Positions 40,801 to 48,742 of a stretch of 64,000 bases of DNA are shown one piece after another. The position numbers and the translations under genes were made by a program. Numbering within the stretch: position 1 is the first letter of the stretch; each line of letters starts with the position of its first letter. Below the pieces are notes generated by a model, which did no database searches, was not told the origin of the DNA, and saw nothing but the letters and a program-made list of their open reading frames with translations. The stretch covers positions 1 through 64,000 of the forward strand of contig NZ_JYKY01000014.1 in NCBI RefSeq assembly GCF_001042985.1. The letters run 5' to 3'. This DNA comes from Pseudomonas lundensis (lineage in GTDB: Bacteria; Pseudomonadota; Gammaproteobacteria; Pseudomonadales; Pseudomonadaceae).

Positions 40801-42700
40801 TTAACGCCGACTTATGCGAGGAGGCCCGGTGCAGTGACTCCACCTTGTCCCATTCACCCGCGCGCTCGATGCCCAAAAACCACGCCCCCTGGTCATTGTG
40901 TTCAACCACCGGCGCGTAGGCGCCCTCACGCTTGGGATGCTGCACGCGCCAGTGTTTGATGGCCTCGTCGTATTTGATCTCGTACGGCTGGCCTTTGATG
41001 TGGACGAACGTGCGGTCTTGGGTGCGGTAAATACCGTCGCTGTCTGGCTGAAGATGTTCGGGCAACTTAACGTCACTGACAAACGGCGCGAGATCGACTT
41101 TCATCAAACGTGTTTCATCGGCCGCGGTGTTCACCCGGCGAAGGGTTTCAATCAGCGAGGGGTAGGCAATGTCGGGGTTGAAGGAAGACCAGGCCTTGGT
41201 CGCACGGGCACCTACGAGCAATACGATCAGGTTTTGTGCCACTGACTCGAAGTGCTCGAACGCCTGCTTCACCTCACCATGGGACCAATCCTCAACCCCG
41301 ACATACACTTGCGACAGTAACTGCATGCTGGTGGACAACAGCAAGAGCCCGCCAACGAGCGGCACAAAAAAAGCCGCCAGATTCAAAAAAGGCTGGGCGG
41401 CTTCAAACAAGGCACGCAACTGGTCAAGGGGGGAGATGTCCTGCTCTTGGGTCGGGGCCATCACAAAACGTGCGTTGCTCAACACCTGCTCAATCAATTG
41501 TGTATAGAGCGTCACAAACGGCGTGTGACCCGATTCCACCCATTGGATCTGTAAATCAGGACGAGGCCGCCATGTCTCTACCGCGACCAACGAAGCCGTT
41601 TTCCCTTTGACGCGCAGTGCCTGCTCGAGTTGTTTGGCAAAGGCCGTTTGATAACGCTGTTCCACGGCTTTGATCAATGCGGCTTTCGGCTCCTCCTCCC
41701 GTAAGCGCAAGGCGTAAAGGTCATTGAAACGTTGCAGCGACGCGTATTCACACAAGGGCAACCCCTGATCGTGAGGGGTATACACAAGACAAGGCAGCGA
41801 ATTTTCAGCGTTCAGGGGTGTGGGCATGAACACCAGGGCCCCGTGTATCGGGCACCCTGCTTGTCCCACACCGTGCTGTTTAAGGCTGAGCATCGTCATG
41901 TGACATACCCGGACGTTGCGCCTGCCCCAACGCGGCTGCGGCTCCCCCCTGACCCACTGCAACAGCATCTGGTAAGCCGTTAAGCCAATCGCATGCGTCA
42001 AATAGGCCTGATGACTGAGTAATTCAAGTTGGCTTTTTGCATGGGTTATAAAGTCCGAATAAATACCGTATCCGGAATGATCCGTTTGAAAACGGTCGAT
42101 GCGCTCATAAGGATAAAAAAGGGTTTTCAGGTAGGTTTGATACTTGCCGCCCAGATTTAATGTTCGGCATAACTGTGCAAAGTGCTGTGGATTTAACCCT
42201 GTGCGCCTGGAACTCCCGCGGTGTTCCAGTACATACGCAACGCCGTTAAAGTCACGTTCAACTTCCGCCCGTGAGAAGTTCTGCATGGCCGCTTCCAATA
42301 ACGTCAAATGCGTCATTGAGGTAATGGGCCGCCATGTTGTGGGCAAGACGATATCCAGCGGCTCTTTGATCGCATCCCCCAGCAGGTTGAAGGAAAAGCG
42401 TTGCACATTGACAAAGATATTGCGCTCGCTGTCCACCTCTCGCCCCCATCTGGCTGACAGCGCCGGGTTCAGCAAGCCTTTGGCAAAGTCGGCAGGGGCA
42501 ACCACTTTAGAAAGTTGCGCGGCTAATTGCTGTTCGAGGGCATGCGTCGTGATGAACGCCTGAATGACTTTTTGTCGGGTATCGTCATCAGCCTGTAACA
42601 GCCAGAGCGGCATGTTTTGTTTGACGGCTTCGGAAGTTTCATCCATGTGCACCAAGGCCTGAGGAGGAAAGGTGTCAGGGGCAGCAGGTTGTTTATTCAT
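37865..42700 (-). CDS. Giant DUF6543-LRR-NEL effector (NEL-type E3 ubiquitin ligase-like)
   Basis: The 1611-residue protein has no signal peptide. In order: a DUF6543-like segment with TLNLGGKYQTYLK near 178 and LCEYASLQRFNDLY near 320; a hydrophobic pair at ~425-498 (FLNLAAFFVPLVGGLLLLST...); a long unassigned middle; leucine-rich repeats at ~1120-1285 (LRWLSMENNRLSTLP, LRELNLGNNPL, VAYLDLRDNNITQIP); and a NEL domain whose C1403-G-D (in GSTCGDGLAL) matches the catalytic Cys-x-Asp of IpaH/SspH ligases. I use the ATG at 42700 with GAAGAG upstream. NEL ligases are known as eukaryote-directed type III effectors, but no secretion genes lie nearby. It sits between ureC and a histidine kinase. Confidence 0.8.
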   Translation of the reverse strand: MNKQPAAPDTFPPQALVHMDETSEAVKQNMPLWLLQADDDTRQKVIQAFITTHALEQQLAAQLSKVVAPADFAKGLLNPALSARWGREVDSERNIFVNVQRFSFNLLGDAIKEPLDIVLPTTWRPITSMTHLTLLEAAMQNFSRAEVERDFNGVAYVLEHRGSSRRTGLNPQHFAQLCRTLNLGGKYQTYLKTLFYPYERIDRFQTDHSGYGIYSDFITHAKSQLELLSHQAYLTHAIGLTAYQMLLQWVRGEPQPRWGRRNVRVCHMTMLSLKQHGVGQAGCPIHGALVFMPTPLNAENSLPCLVYTPHDQGLPLCEYASLQRFNDLYALRLREEEPKAALIKAVEQRYQTAFAKQLEQALRVKGKTASLVAVETWRPRPDLQIQWVESGHTPFVTLYTQLIEQVLSNARFVMAPTQEQDISPLDQLRALFEAAQPFLNLAAFFVPLVGGLLLLSTSMQLLSQVYVGVEDWSHGEVKQAFEHFESVAQNLIVLLVGARATKAWSSFNPDIAYPSLIETLRRVNTAADETRLMKVDLAPFVSDVKLPEHLQPDSDGIYRTQDRTFVHIKGQPYEIKYDEAIKHWRVQHPKREGAYAPVVEHNDQGAWFLGIERAGEWDKVESLHRASSHKSALSESEVEQVLNIVGAQDDALRWSHVNREPPPALVLDTLKRWQLADDVERLVERLQASASVQWSDNRHIVRLLERMPGWPPGTWLQILGADGRVLQDVTLAGEWRSPLRVNMTDVQQQGIFSALAAAMDDALAATFLGAEAITPQQRADALLNKVAGFALTQKKTLFSEGYKASEVFASGPMQTLHRHHPTLPASVVSEVLRHASVSEIRVLNSLKKVPLRLAEELRLYRHALNVTRALEGCYLDTEDPAPTLRLVGALFLKTAQGKQYLSAGQEPLLRSAQAGTLLDNAQTLRALALVKGDALLRDQLVAYAHDHQDETRGALGLQPIKPWFKSPMRLARGRVGYPLSGRITDAGRSAFQIRRVKSLYPQYTHTQCEAFLRALETSKANPELELVRRELEYEALQDALRSWVGQPLPEYSVAARRDVSPLTIKRAASNVISRAWRRETRLEDQIGNLNEYVEDANLSAQDLPDPRRYVLDLSGMPVGDLPTLPGSFRHISVLIMDDMALNEVPEGFLECFPDLRWLSMENNRLSTLPRALKQMKGLLKLDLAHNEIALTAEAGSILAGLTNLRELNLGNNPLGQAVDVSGMQRLRHIDLRHTASTHWPSGVETLNEVAYLDLRDNNITQIPDAVFNSDTRLNAVTYVHDNPLTPVSEQRLDSYAERTGINMGYVSTRGHSFLTDPRSYSWFLSGPEPLAARKQEIWQSLEQDPQTQDLRRVLMGLTATPAYANESTRDSLIERIGTMLLALGDDTELRENLMLRAGHGSTCGDGLALIFSDLEVLTLVAKAKEPVGAEECELKLLRLARSLYRLDQVEVIARHLMQERYTRGHDEELGELNELDEVEFRLAFRIALAEPLELPAQPLAMEYEHLADVSQMLIDGVRYRVLANERSTSNLFDSICEREFWVDFLKKKYAHQFAAILERHMVRTHEVEVGAHASSDEAYKQSLEKIGEDYKAACKAWVQRLTHWEMTVHPF

Positions 42701-43082
42701 ATAAAGCTCTTCTCGATGCGTAAGTCCTCCCACATCTAAACCCGATTGCCGTCCTTTAAATAACGCAAAACGTTGCGTTAAATCGCGCCTGAACGAGCGA
42801 GCATTTGTATACAGCGCAGCGATATATAGCCCCTGCCGAATGTTCTTTTCATCTACCCCCCGGCAGGCCCTCCCGCACACCGATCCCAGCCGGGAGGCCG
42901 CGGGTGAATCAGCCAATCGGCCAGGACATTCTCAGGCACGCGCTGACCTGCAGCTTATCGGCTGGATCCGCGATCTTGGGGGATTACGATGTACGGCATA
43001 TTGAGTTGAGGGCGATACTCGCGCATGCGCTAATATGCGTCACCTTTTTTGACTACCGCTCTTACAGCAAGGGTATTTGGGC
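42701..43082. promoter_or_regulatory. Divergent intergenic region with a 20-bp inverted repeat
   Basis: This 382-bp spacer separates the leftward NEL effector gene and the rightward histidine kinase gene. TAACGCAA-AACG-TTGCGTTA at 42761-42780 is an 8-bp-arm inverted repeat 61 bases upstream of the effector ATG and may be an operator. Another palindrome, GCGCATGCGC, lies near 43020. The effector frame is open back to 42916 but I see no coding evidence there. Confidence 0.4.
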
Positions 43083-44216
43083 ATGCGCCTATCCGAATTC
43101 ATCGTGCAAAACGCTGATCGCATCGTCGATGAGTGGGAGCGCTTTGCAGAAACCATTACGCCTGCGGCCGAACACATGGACAGCGTGGCCCTGCGCGACC
43201 ATGCCAAGGCCATTTTGCTGGCGGCCTCGCGTGACATGACCACCGCCCAGACGGCCAGCGAGCAACAGGCCAAGGCTGAAGGCGAAGGCCCGGATAAAAC
43301 CCCGAGCCTGGACGAGGCCGCCGCCAGCCACGGCGAGCTGCGCCATACGGTCGGTTTCGATCTGGTGCAGATGACATCCGAATTCCGGCACCTGCGCGCG
43401 TGTGTCATCCGCCTGTGGGTCGACAGCCTGCCATTCCCGGAGCACGGGCACTTTCAGGACATGATTCGCTTCAACGAAGCCATTGATGAAGCGCTGGCCG
43501 AATCCACTGCGGCCTACGCCGATCAGGTGAATCGCTCGCGCGACATCTTTCTGGCCATTCTGGGGCACGACCTGCGCGCGCCCCTGCAAGCGGTGAGCAT
43601 GTCCACCGAGATGCTGGAGCGTAAAGCCAAGCTTGACGTTGATGCCCTGAACTATGTGAACGCCATCAAGAACGGTGCGCGGCACATGGGTTCGATGGTC
43701 AGCGATCTGCTGGCATTTGTGCGCAGCCGTCTGGGCAGCCAGTTGCCGATCGAACCGGTGAGCATGGACCTGGGCGAAGCCTGCCGCGCGGCATTGGCCG
43801 AAGCCTGCGCCGGGCAACCGGACTGCGAGCCGGTGTTAACCATTGATGGCCCTGTGCAAGGTGAGTGGGATCGCGGCCTGATCAATCAGTTGCTGCAAAA
43901 CCTGATTGGCAATGCGCTGCAACATGGCAGCCACAGCCGCGTGGTCACCGTGACGCTGACAGGCGGCGCCGAGCAGGTCCTGCTTTCGGTACACAACCGT
44001 GGCACGCCCATTGATGAAGGCTCGCTGGCAACCCTGTTTGACCCGCTGGTGCGCAGCCCGAGTGAAGACGTCAGCCTGCCGGGCACTTCCACCAGCCTCG
44101 GTCTTGGCCTGTACATCGTCAAAGAGTCGGTCAACGCCCACGGCGGCACGATTGAAGTCACTTCAACCGCCGCCGAAGGCACCACCTTTACCGTGGTGTT
44201 ACCGAAAAAAGCCTGA
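43083..44216 (+). CDS. Sensor histidine kinase with RsbRD-like N-terminal domain
   Basis: A soluble 377-residue kinase. The first ~150 residues resemble the RsbRD/RsbT co-antagonist N-terminal domain (FIVQNADRIVDEWERFAETITP), without membrane helices. The H-box is FLAILGHDLRAPLQAV with H162. The ATPase part has N-box NLIGNALQHG, G-boxes around SLGLGLYIVKESVNAHGGTIEV and ends TTFTVVLPKKA. No response-regulator gene lies next to it, so it is an orphan. The ATG at 43083 is preceded by GGGTATTTGGGC; the codon at 43077 is TTG. Confidence 0.87.
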   Translation: MRLSEFIVQNADRIVDEWERFAETITPAAEHMDSVALRDHAKAILLAASRDMTTAQTASEQQAKAEGEGPDKTPSLDEAAASHGELRHTVGFDLVQMTSEFRHLRACVIRLWVDSLPFPEHGHFQDMIRFNEAIDEALAESTAAYADQVNRSRDIFLAILGHDLRAPLQAVSMSTEMLERKAKLDVDALNYVNAIKNGARHMGSMVSDLLAFVRSRLGSQLPIEPVSMDLGEACRAALAEACAGQPDCEPVLTIDGPVQGEWDRGLINQLLQNLIGNALQHGSHSRVVTVTLTGGAEQVLLSVHNRGTPIDEGSLATLFDPLVRSPSEDVSLPGTSTSLGLGLYIVKESVNAHGGTIEVTSTAAEGTTFTVVLPKKA

Positions 44217-44296
44217 TACCGCGCGCCAGCGACTGCACGTCAGGGCATTAACCCTGTGCAGTCGCTGTCGGGGTACAAGGCTGCCCCTTAAGCCGG

Positions 44297-44614
44297 TCAG
44301 GCGTTGGGGTTGCTGCCCACAAACCGCCCCAGTTGCTGCTTCAGGCGGCGGTTTTCAGACCGCAGGTGCTGCACCTCTTCGAGCAAGTCCAGCGCCAGGG
44401 CGACGCCTTCCCATTCCAGGTCAAGGTCTTGATGCAGCTTGGCTGCACGCTTTGCGATGACCAGTTCATAGTCTTCAAAACGCCACGCCTCCGGTGCGTG
44501 GCCCTGAGGTTCGATAATTCCGTGTTCGACGATCTCTATCACGTAAGTGGCCGGTAAATTGGCCTCCTCGCAGAACCTTTCCATGTCCAGCTGAACGATC
44601 AGGGTGCTGCTCAT
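44297..44614 (-). CDS. cbpM: Chaperone modulatory protein CbpM
   Basis: CbpM binds the J-domain of CbpA and blocks its co-chaperone and DNA-binding activities. The 105-residue product is MerR-like at its N-terminus (LDMERFCEEANLPATYVIEIVEHGIIEPQG) with a C-terminal coiled-coil-type helix (LDLLEEVQHLRSENRRLKQQLGRF). Homologues begin MSSTLIVQL, hence the start at 44614. It lies 2 bp after cbpA, the standard order. Confidence 0.9.
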   Translation of the reverse strand: MSSTLIVQLDMERFCEEANLPATYVIEIVEHGIIEPQGHAPEAWRFEDYELVIAKRAAKLHQDLDLEWEGVALALDLLEEVQHLRSENRRLKQQLGRFVGSNPNA

Positions 44615-44616
44615 GA

Positions 44617-45528
44617 TCAATTACTCCATTGGGCTCTCGGATCAAAGGCTGCTTTGTCAGCCAGCTCTTGCCACAAGGTTTTGCTCGCCTCGTCAGTGTG
44701 TTTGGGCATGACCACTTTCAATTGGGCATACAAATCGCCGCGCTGACCTTTCTTGTCCATCAAACCATGGCCCTTGATGCGCAAACGCTGGCCGCTCTGG
44801 CTGTCCGGACGAATGGTCAGGTTGATCTTGCTGGTCAGCGTCGGCACGGCGACCTTGGTCCCCAATGCGGCTTCCCACGGCGCCAAAGGCACCGTAATCA
44901 CCAGATCGTGGCCTTCCACGTCGAACTTCGGATGCGGTGCAAACCGAATGATCAGGTATAGATCACCATTGGCCCCGCCGCCCATGCCCGGGCCACCCTG
45001 ACCTTTGAGGCGAATGCGCTCGCCGTCGGTCACACCGGCCGGGATCTTCACGTTCAGGGTCTTGCTGGTGCCACCCACCTGAAAGCTGATCTGCTTGGAC
45101 TCGCCCGACAGGGTTTCTTCCAGAAAAATCGGTAATTCCATTTCAACATCCTGCCCGCGACGACCCGCGCTGCGGCTTGATTGACCACCAAAGCCATTAC
45201 CGCGCGAACCGAAGATCGAGCTGAAAAAGTCCGAAAAATCGCCTGCATCTTCGAAGCCGCCACTGGAACGACCCTGCCAGCCCGGTGGCCCCTGGAACGG
45301 CTGGCCGTGCTGACCGTACTTGCGAATTTCATCGTACTCGGCGCGTTTATCAGCGCTTTTCAACGCTTCATACGCTTCGTTCACGTCCTTGAATTTACTC
45401 TCGGCGTCCTTTTCTTTGCTGACATCCGGGTGATATTTGCGCGCCAGCTTGCGATAAGCGGTCTTGATCGCCTTATCGTCAGCCGTGGGTTCTACACCCA
45501 GAATCTTGTAATAGTCTTTGAAGTCCAT
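44617..45528 (-). CDS. cbpA: DnaJ-like curved DNA-binding co-chaperone CbpA
   Basis: The 303-residue protein has an N-terminal J-domain ([39 protein letters not shown], with the HPD triad), a short Gly/Phe/Ser linker ([19 protein letters not shown]) and the two C-terminal substrate-binding beta domains without a zinc finger, as in CbpA. The start at 45528 is required for the J-domain. CbpA stimulates DnaK and binds curved DNA in stationary phase. It is divergent from an Hsp70-like gene. Confidence 0.94.
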   Translation of the reverse strand: MDFKDYYKILGVEPTADDKAIKTAYRKLARKYHPDVSKEKDAESKFKDVNEAYEALKSADKRAEYDEIRKYGQHGQPFQGPPGWQGRSSGGFEDAGDFSDFFSSIFGSRGNGFGGQSSRSAGRRGQDVEMELPIFLEETLSGESKQISFQVGGTSKTLNVKIPAGVTDGERIRLKGQGGPGMGGGANGDLYLIIRFAPHPKFDVEGHDLVITVPLAPWEAALGTKVAVPTLTSKINLTIRPDSQSGQRLRIKGHGLMDKKGQRGDLYAQLKVVMPKHTDEASKTLWQELADKAAFDPRAQWSN

Positions 45529-45829
45529 GTAAGGATCACCATCCGTTATCAATATCGCGCCACTCAGACCACCCACAATGCTTGGGTTAGCCAGTCTGTC
45601 GATTGACCGATCTCAATCTTCCGACGCTACGGCGCTGCAAAAGTTTATCGGCAGCCTACGGGCTTCACTCAATTGCCTTACAACCACCAAGCCAATGTCT
45701 GGAAGTTTGGGGGTGAAGGATAGTCTTTCAAGGGGATTAAAACCTGCGAATTAACGAATAGTCGTGCTTCGATTCTGTGACCGTCTGACATACACTGCGC
45801 GGCCGTTTTTTAACCGGAACACGACAGAC
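45529..45829. promoter_or_regulatory. Divergent promoter region between cbpA and the Hsp70-like gene
   Basis: This 301-bp spacer has no gene that I can support. For the rightward gene, TTCGAT (45768-45773) and TACACT (45791-45796) are 17 bases apart, a weak sigma-70 candidate. I could not see a convincing sigma-32 site for cbpA. Confidence 0.35.
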
Positions 45830-47095
45830 ATGAAAAACGCCTCTCCGGCCCGTGCCTGCGGCATCGACTTCGGCACGTCAAACTCCACCGTCGGCTGGCT
45901 GCGCCCAGGCGTGGAAACCCTCATTGCGCTGGAGGACGACAAAATCACCCTGCCCTCGGTGGTGTTCTTCAATATTGAAGAACGCCGCCCGGTGTATGGC
46001 CGTCTGGCGCTGCATGAGTACCTGGAAGGCTATGAAGGCCGCCTGATGCGCTCACTCAAAAGTCTGCTGGGTTCCAAGCTGATCAAGCACGACACCAGTG
46101 TTCTGGGCACGGCCATGCCGTTCAAAGACCTGCTGGGGCTGTTTATCGGCCAACTGAAAAAACGCGCCGAAGCCACCGCCGGTCGCGAATTTGAAGAAGT
46201 GGTACTGGGCCGCCCGGTGTACTTCGTCGATGACGACCCGCTGGCTGACCAGGAAGCCGAAAACACCCTGACCGACGTGGCCCGTGCCATTGGCTTCAAG
46301 GAAGTGTCCTTCCAGTACGAACCCATCGCCGCCGCTTTCGACTACGAGTCGACCATCGAGCGCGAAGAGCTGGTGCTGATTGTCGACATCGGCGGCGGTA
46401 CCTCCGACTTCTCGCTGGTGCGCCTGTCACCCGAGCGGCGCGGCATGGACAACCGCCAGGACGACATTCTGGCCACCGGCGGTGTGCACGTGGGCGGGAC
46501 CGACTTCGACAAACAACTGAGCCTGCAAGGCGTAATGCCGCTGTTCGGCTACGGCAGCCGCATGAAGAGCGGTGCCTACATGCCCACCAGCCACCACATG
46601 AACCTGGCGACCTGGCACACCATCAACTCGGTGTACTCGCAAAAATCCCAACTGGCGTTGGGCAGCATGCGCTACGACATCGAAGACACCGGCGGCATCG
46701 ACCGCCTGTTCAAGTTGATCGAACAGCGCGCCGGGCACTGGCTGGCAATGGAAATCGAAGAAACCAAAATCGAACTGACCCGCAACGACAGTCGCCACGT
46801 GCCGCTGGACCGTATCGAAGCCGGGCTCAACGTTGACCTGAGCCGTGCGCTGTTCGAAGCCTCGATCGACAACCAGCTCGAACGCATCCGCAACAGCGTG
46901 ACCCAACTGCTGGGCAATGCCGGCGTGGCTGTGGAGCAGGTGGACACGGTGTTCTTCACGGGCGGTTCGAGCGGTATTCCGGCATTGCGCCAGAGCGTGT
47001 CGGCCATGCTGCCCAATGCGCGTCATGTTGAAGGCAACATCTTCGGCAGCATCGGCAGCGGTCTGGCGATTGAAGCCAAAAAGCGTTACGGCTGA
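45830..47095 (+). CDS. yegD: Hsp70-family protein, YegD-like
   Basis: A short Hsp70 of 421 residues with the actin-like ATPase lobe but without a full substrate-binding domain. Phosphate loops are ACGIDFGTSNSTVGWLR (phosphate 1) and LVLIVDIGGGTSDFSLVRL (phosphate 2), with the adenosine motif VDTVFFTGGSSGIPALR and LPNARHVEGNIFGSIGSGLAIEA near the end. This architecture is that of YegD, a putative chaperone of unknown client. The ATG at 45830 precedes the first ATPase strand by ten codons; the frame is open 22 codons upstream. cbpA, an Hsp40, is divergent, hinting at a functional link. Confidence 0.87.
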   Translation: MKNASPARACGIDFGTSNSTVGWLRPGVETLIALEDDKITLPSVVFFNIEERRPVYGRLALHEYLEGYEGRLMRSLKSLLGSKLIKHDTSVLGTAMPFKDLLGLFIGQLKKRAEATAGREFEEVVLGRPVYFVDDDPLADQEAENTLTDVARAIGFKEVSFQYEPIAAAFDYESTIEREELVLIVDIGGGTSDFSLVRLSPERRGMDNRQDDILATGGVHVGGTDFDKQLSLQGVMPLFGYGSRMKSGAYMPTSHHMNLATWHTINSVYSQKSQLALGSMRYDIEDTGGIDRLFKLIEQRAGHWLAMEIEETKIELTRNDSRHVPLDRIEAGLNVDLSRALFEASIDNQLERIRNSVTQLLGNAGVAVEQVDTVFFTGGSSGIPALRQSVSAMLPNARHVEGNIFGSIGSGLAIEAKKRYG

Positions 47096-47099
47096 TAGC

Positions 47100-47139
47100 C
47101 CCTCACCCCACCCTCTCCCGCAAGGAGAGGGCTGGGTGA
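47100..47139. repeat. REP-like intergenic hairpin, copy 1
   Basis: A CCCTCACCCCACCCTCTCCC arm folds on GGAGAGGGCTGGGTGA, giving an 8-bp core stem plus an outer GGGTG/CACCC pair. The same motif recurs at 51200-51247. It lies between convergent genes (yegD and the AI-2E transporter) and may end both transcripts. Confidence 0.6.
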
Positions 47140-47149
47140 AGACCGGCGA

Positions 47150-48160
47150 TCAGACCAACTCCACCTGCTTCAACTCACTCTTCAAATACGCGTAATAAAT
47201 CGGCCCGGCCACCACCCCCGGCAGGCCGAACGCGGCTTCGAACACCAGCATCGCCAGCAGCAATTCCCACGACTTGGCACTGATCTGCCCGCCCACAATC
47301 TTGGCGTTCAAAAAGTATTCCAGCTTGTGGATAACGATCAGGTAGGCCAAGGCCCCCACCGCCACCCAAATCGACAGCGACAGGCCAACAATGGTGATCA
47401 GCGTGTTGGAGATCAGGTTGCCAATCACTGGCAACAGGCCCAGCAGGAAGGTCAGCACGATCAGGGTCTTGGTCAGCGGCAAGTGAACGCCGAATAACGG
47501 CAGCACCACGGCCAGGAAGACCCCGGTAAACACGGTATTGAGCAGTGCGATTTTGATCTGCGCGAAGACGATGTTGCGAAACGCTTGAACCAGCAGGTGC
47601 AGGCGCTCGAACAGCGCGGCGGACAAGGGTTTGCGTCGGCTCACATCAGGGATGCGCTGCAAGGCGATGATGGCGCCCAGTACCATGCCGATCAGCAAGG
47701 TCACGAACATGTGCGCCGCGTCTTTCCCCACCAGTTGCAGGTCGCTCAAGTGCTTGTTCATCCACGCCCCGATGGCGACGCGAAACTCCGCCGCACTGGC
47801 GGGCAGGTAGCTGTCTAAAAACGGCGGCAACTGGCCACGGGCCTTGTCGACCACGGCCATGAATTTGTTCAGAGATGCACCGGGGTTCTCGGCCTCGTGC
47901 AGCAAAAAGCTGATGGCACCGGCAAAAATCAGCGCCAGCACACTGACCACCAACGTGCCCAGTAACATCACCGCCAACCAACGCGCACGGCGCCCGGCAA
48001 TCAGGCGTTGCAGTTGCGGGGTGAGCATGTTGACCAGCTCGTACACCAGCAAACCCGCCAACAGGCTGGGCAACAAGCGCAAAGGAAATACCAGCAACAA
48101 GCCGCCCGCAATAATGATGTAGCTGGCCAGCAAGATGTGACGCTGAGAAAACGATGGCAT
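47150..48160 (-). CDS. AI-2E family transporter (PerM/TqsA-like)
   Basis: An inner-membrane protein of 336 residues with about eight helices. Family landmarks are ILLASYIIIAGGLLLVFPLRLLPSLLAGLLVYELVN at the N-terminus, a long periplasmic-type segment with LPPFLDSYLPASAAEF, and the conserved GLLPVIGNLISNTLITIVGLS and ELLLAMLVFEAAFGLPGVVAGPIYYAYLK. Members export autoinducer-2 (TqsA) or serve as Na+/H+ antiporters. The substrate cannot be told here. Confidence 0.88.
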   Translation of the reverse strand: MPSFSQRHILLASYIIIAGGLLLVFPLRLLPSLLAGLLVYELVNMLTPQLQRLIAGRRARWLAVMLLGTLVVSVLALIFAGAISFLLHEAENPGASLNKFMAVVDKARGQLPPFLDSYLPASAAEFRVAIGAWMNKHLSDLQLVGKDAAHMFVTLLIGMVLGAIIALQRIPDVSRRKPLSAALFERLHLLVQAFRNIVFAQIKIALLNTVFTGVFLAVVLPLFGVHLPLTKTLIVLTFLLGLLPVIGNLISNTLITIVGLSLSIWVAVGALAYLIVIHKLEYFLNAKIVGGQISAKSWELLLAMLVFEAAFGLPGVVAGPIYYAYLKSELKQVELV

Positions 48161-48367
48161 ACAGCCTCAAAACAAGCAGGGTAAAAGGACGGGCAGTCTG
48201 CCAGCCTTCGACGGGGATCACTACATAATGTGACTGACGGAGGACGGGGCAGGCCCTCTGATCAGCCCTGGCCAAGGCTGCGTAGGGTTAGCGCCGCGCT
48301 CGAATGAACGCGGTGTCTCGCAACGCTTCGCAGCCTGGGGCAGTGAGAACGCGGGGGCGACAAGTGA
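48161..48367. other. Intergenic region with no recognised feature
   Basis: The 207 bp between the AI-2E transporter start and the psiF stop hold several short GC-rich repeats but no open frame with coding character and no strong terminator that I can see. Confidence 0.4.
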
Positions 48368-48658
48368 CTACTTTTTCTTCAGGCAATCGCTCATGAACGC
48401 TTTACGCTCATCGCCCTTGAGTGCCTGGGTGGTGGCCGTGGCATTGCAGGTTTTCATTTTTTCTTGCTGAGTCATCGCACCGGCCGGCTTGGCTTTGAGG
48501 CAACTGCTCATAAAGGCTTTACGCGCGTCGCCTTTGAGGGTTTTGGCACTGGCCTCGGCGTTGCACGCGGTCATTTTGTTTTGTTGGGCCGTGGCCGCAA
48601 ACCCTTGCGAGCACACCAACACACCCATCAGCAACAGAGGAACACGCAGCATCTTCAT
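48368..48658 (-). CDS. psiF: PsiF repeat periplasmic protein
   Basis: A 96-residue exported protein with signal peptide MKMLRVPLLLMGVLVCSQGFA. Two PsiF repeats follow, each with C-N-A-x-A...LKGDxRKAFMSxCLK (KMTACNAEASAKTLKGDARK and KMKTCNATATTQALKGDERK). The paired cysteines in each repeat could form disulfides. E. coli PsiF is induced by phosphate starvation, but its function is unknown. AAGGAG lies eight bases before the ATG at 48658. Confidence 0.9.
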   Translation of the reverse strand: MKMLRVPLLLMGVLVCSQGFAATAQQNKMTACNAEASAKTLKGDARKAFMSSCLKAKPAGAMTQQEKMKTCNATATTQALKGDERKAFMSDCLKKK

Positions 48659-48742
48659 GGAGTTTTCTCCTTGTGGCCGCAGCGGACGCGGCGGACTTCA
48701 TCGCAGTGTAGACAAACTCTGTTACAGCTTCCTCATGACCGC

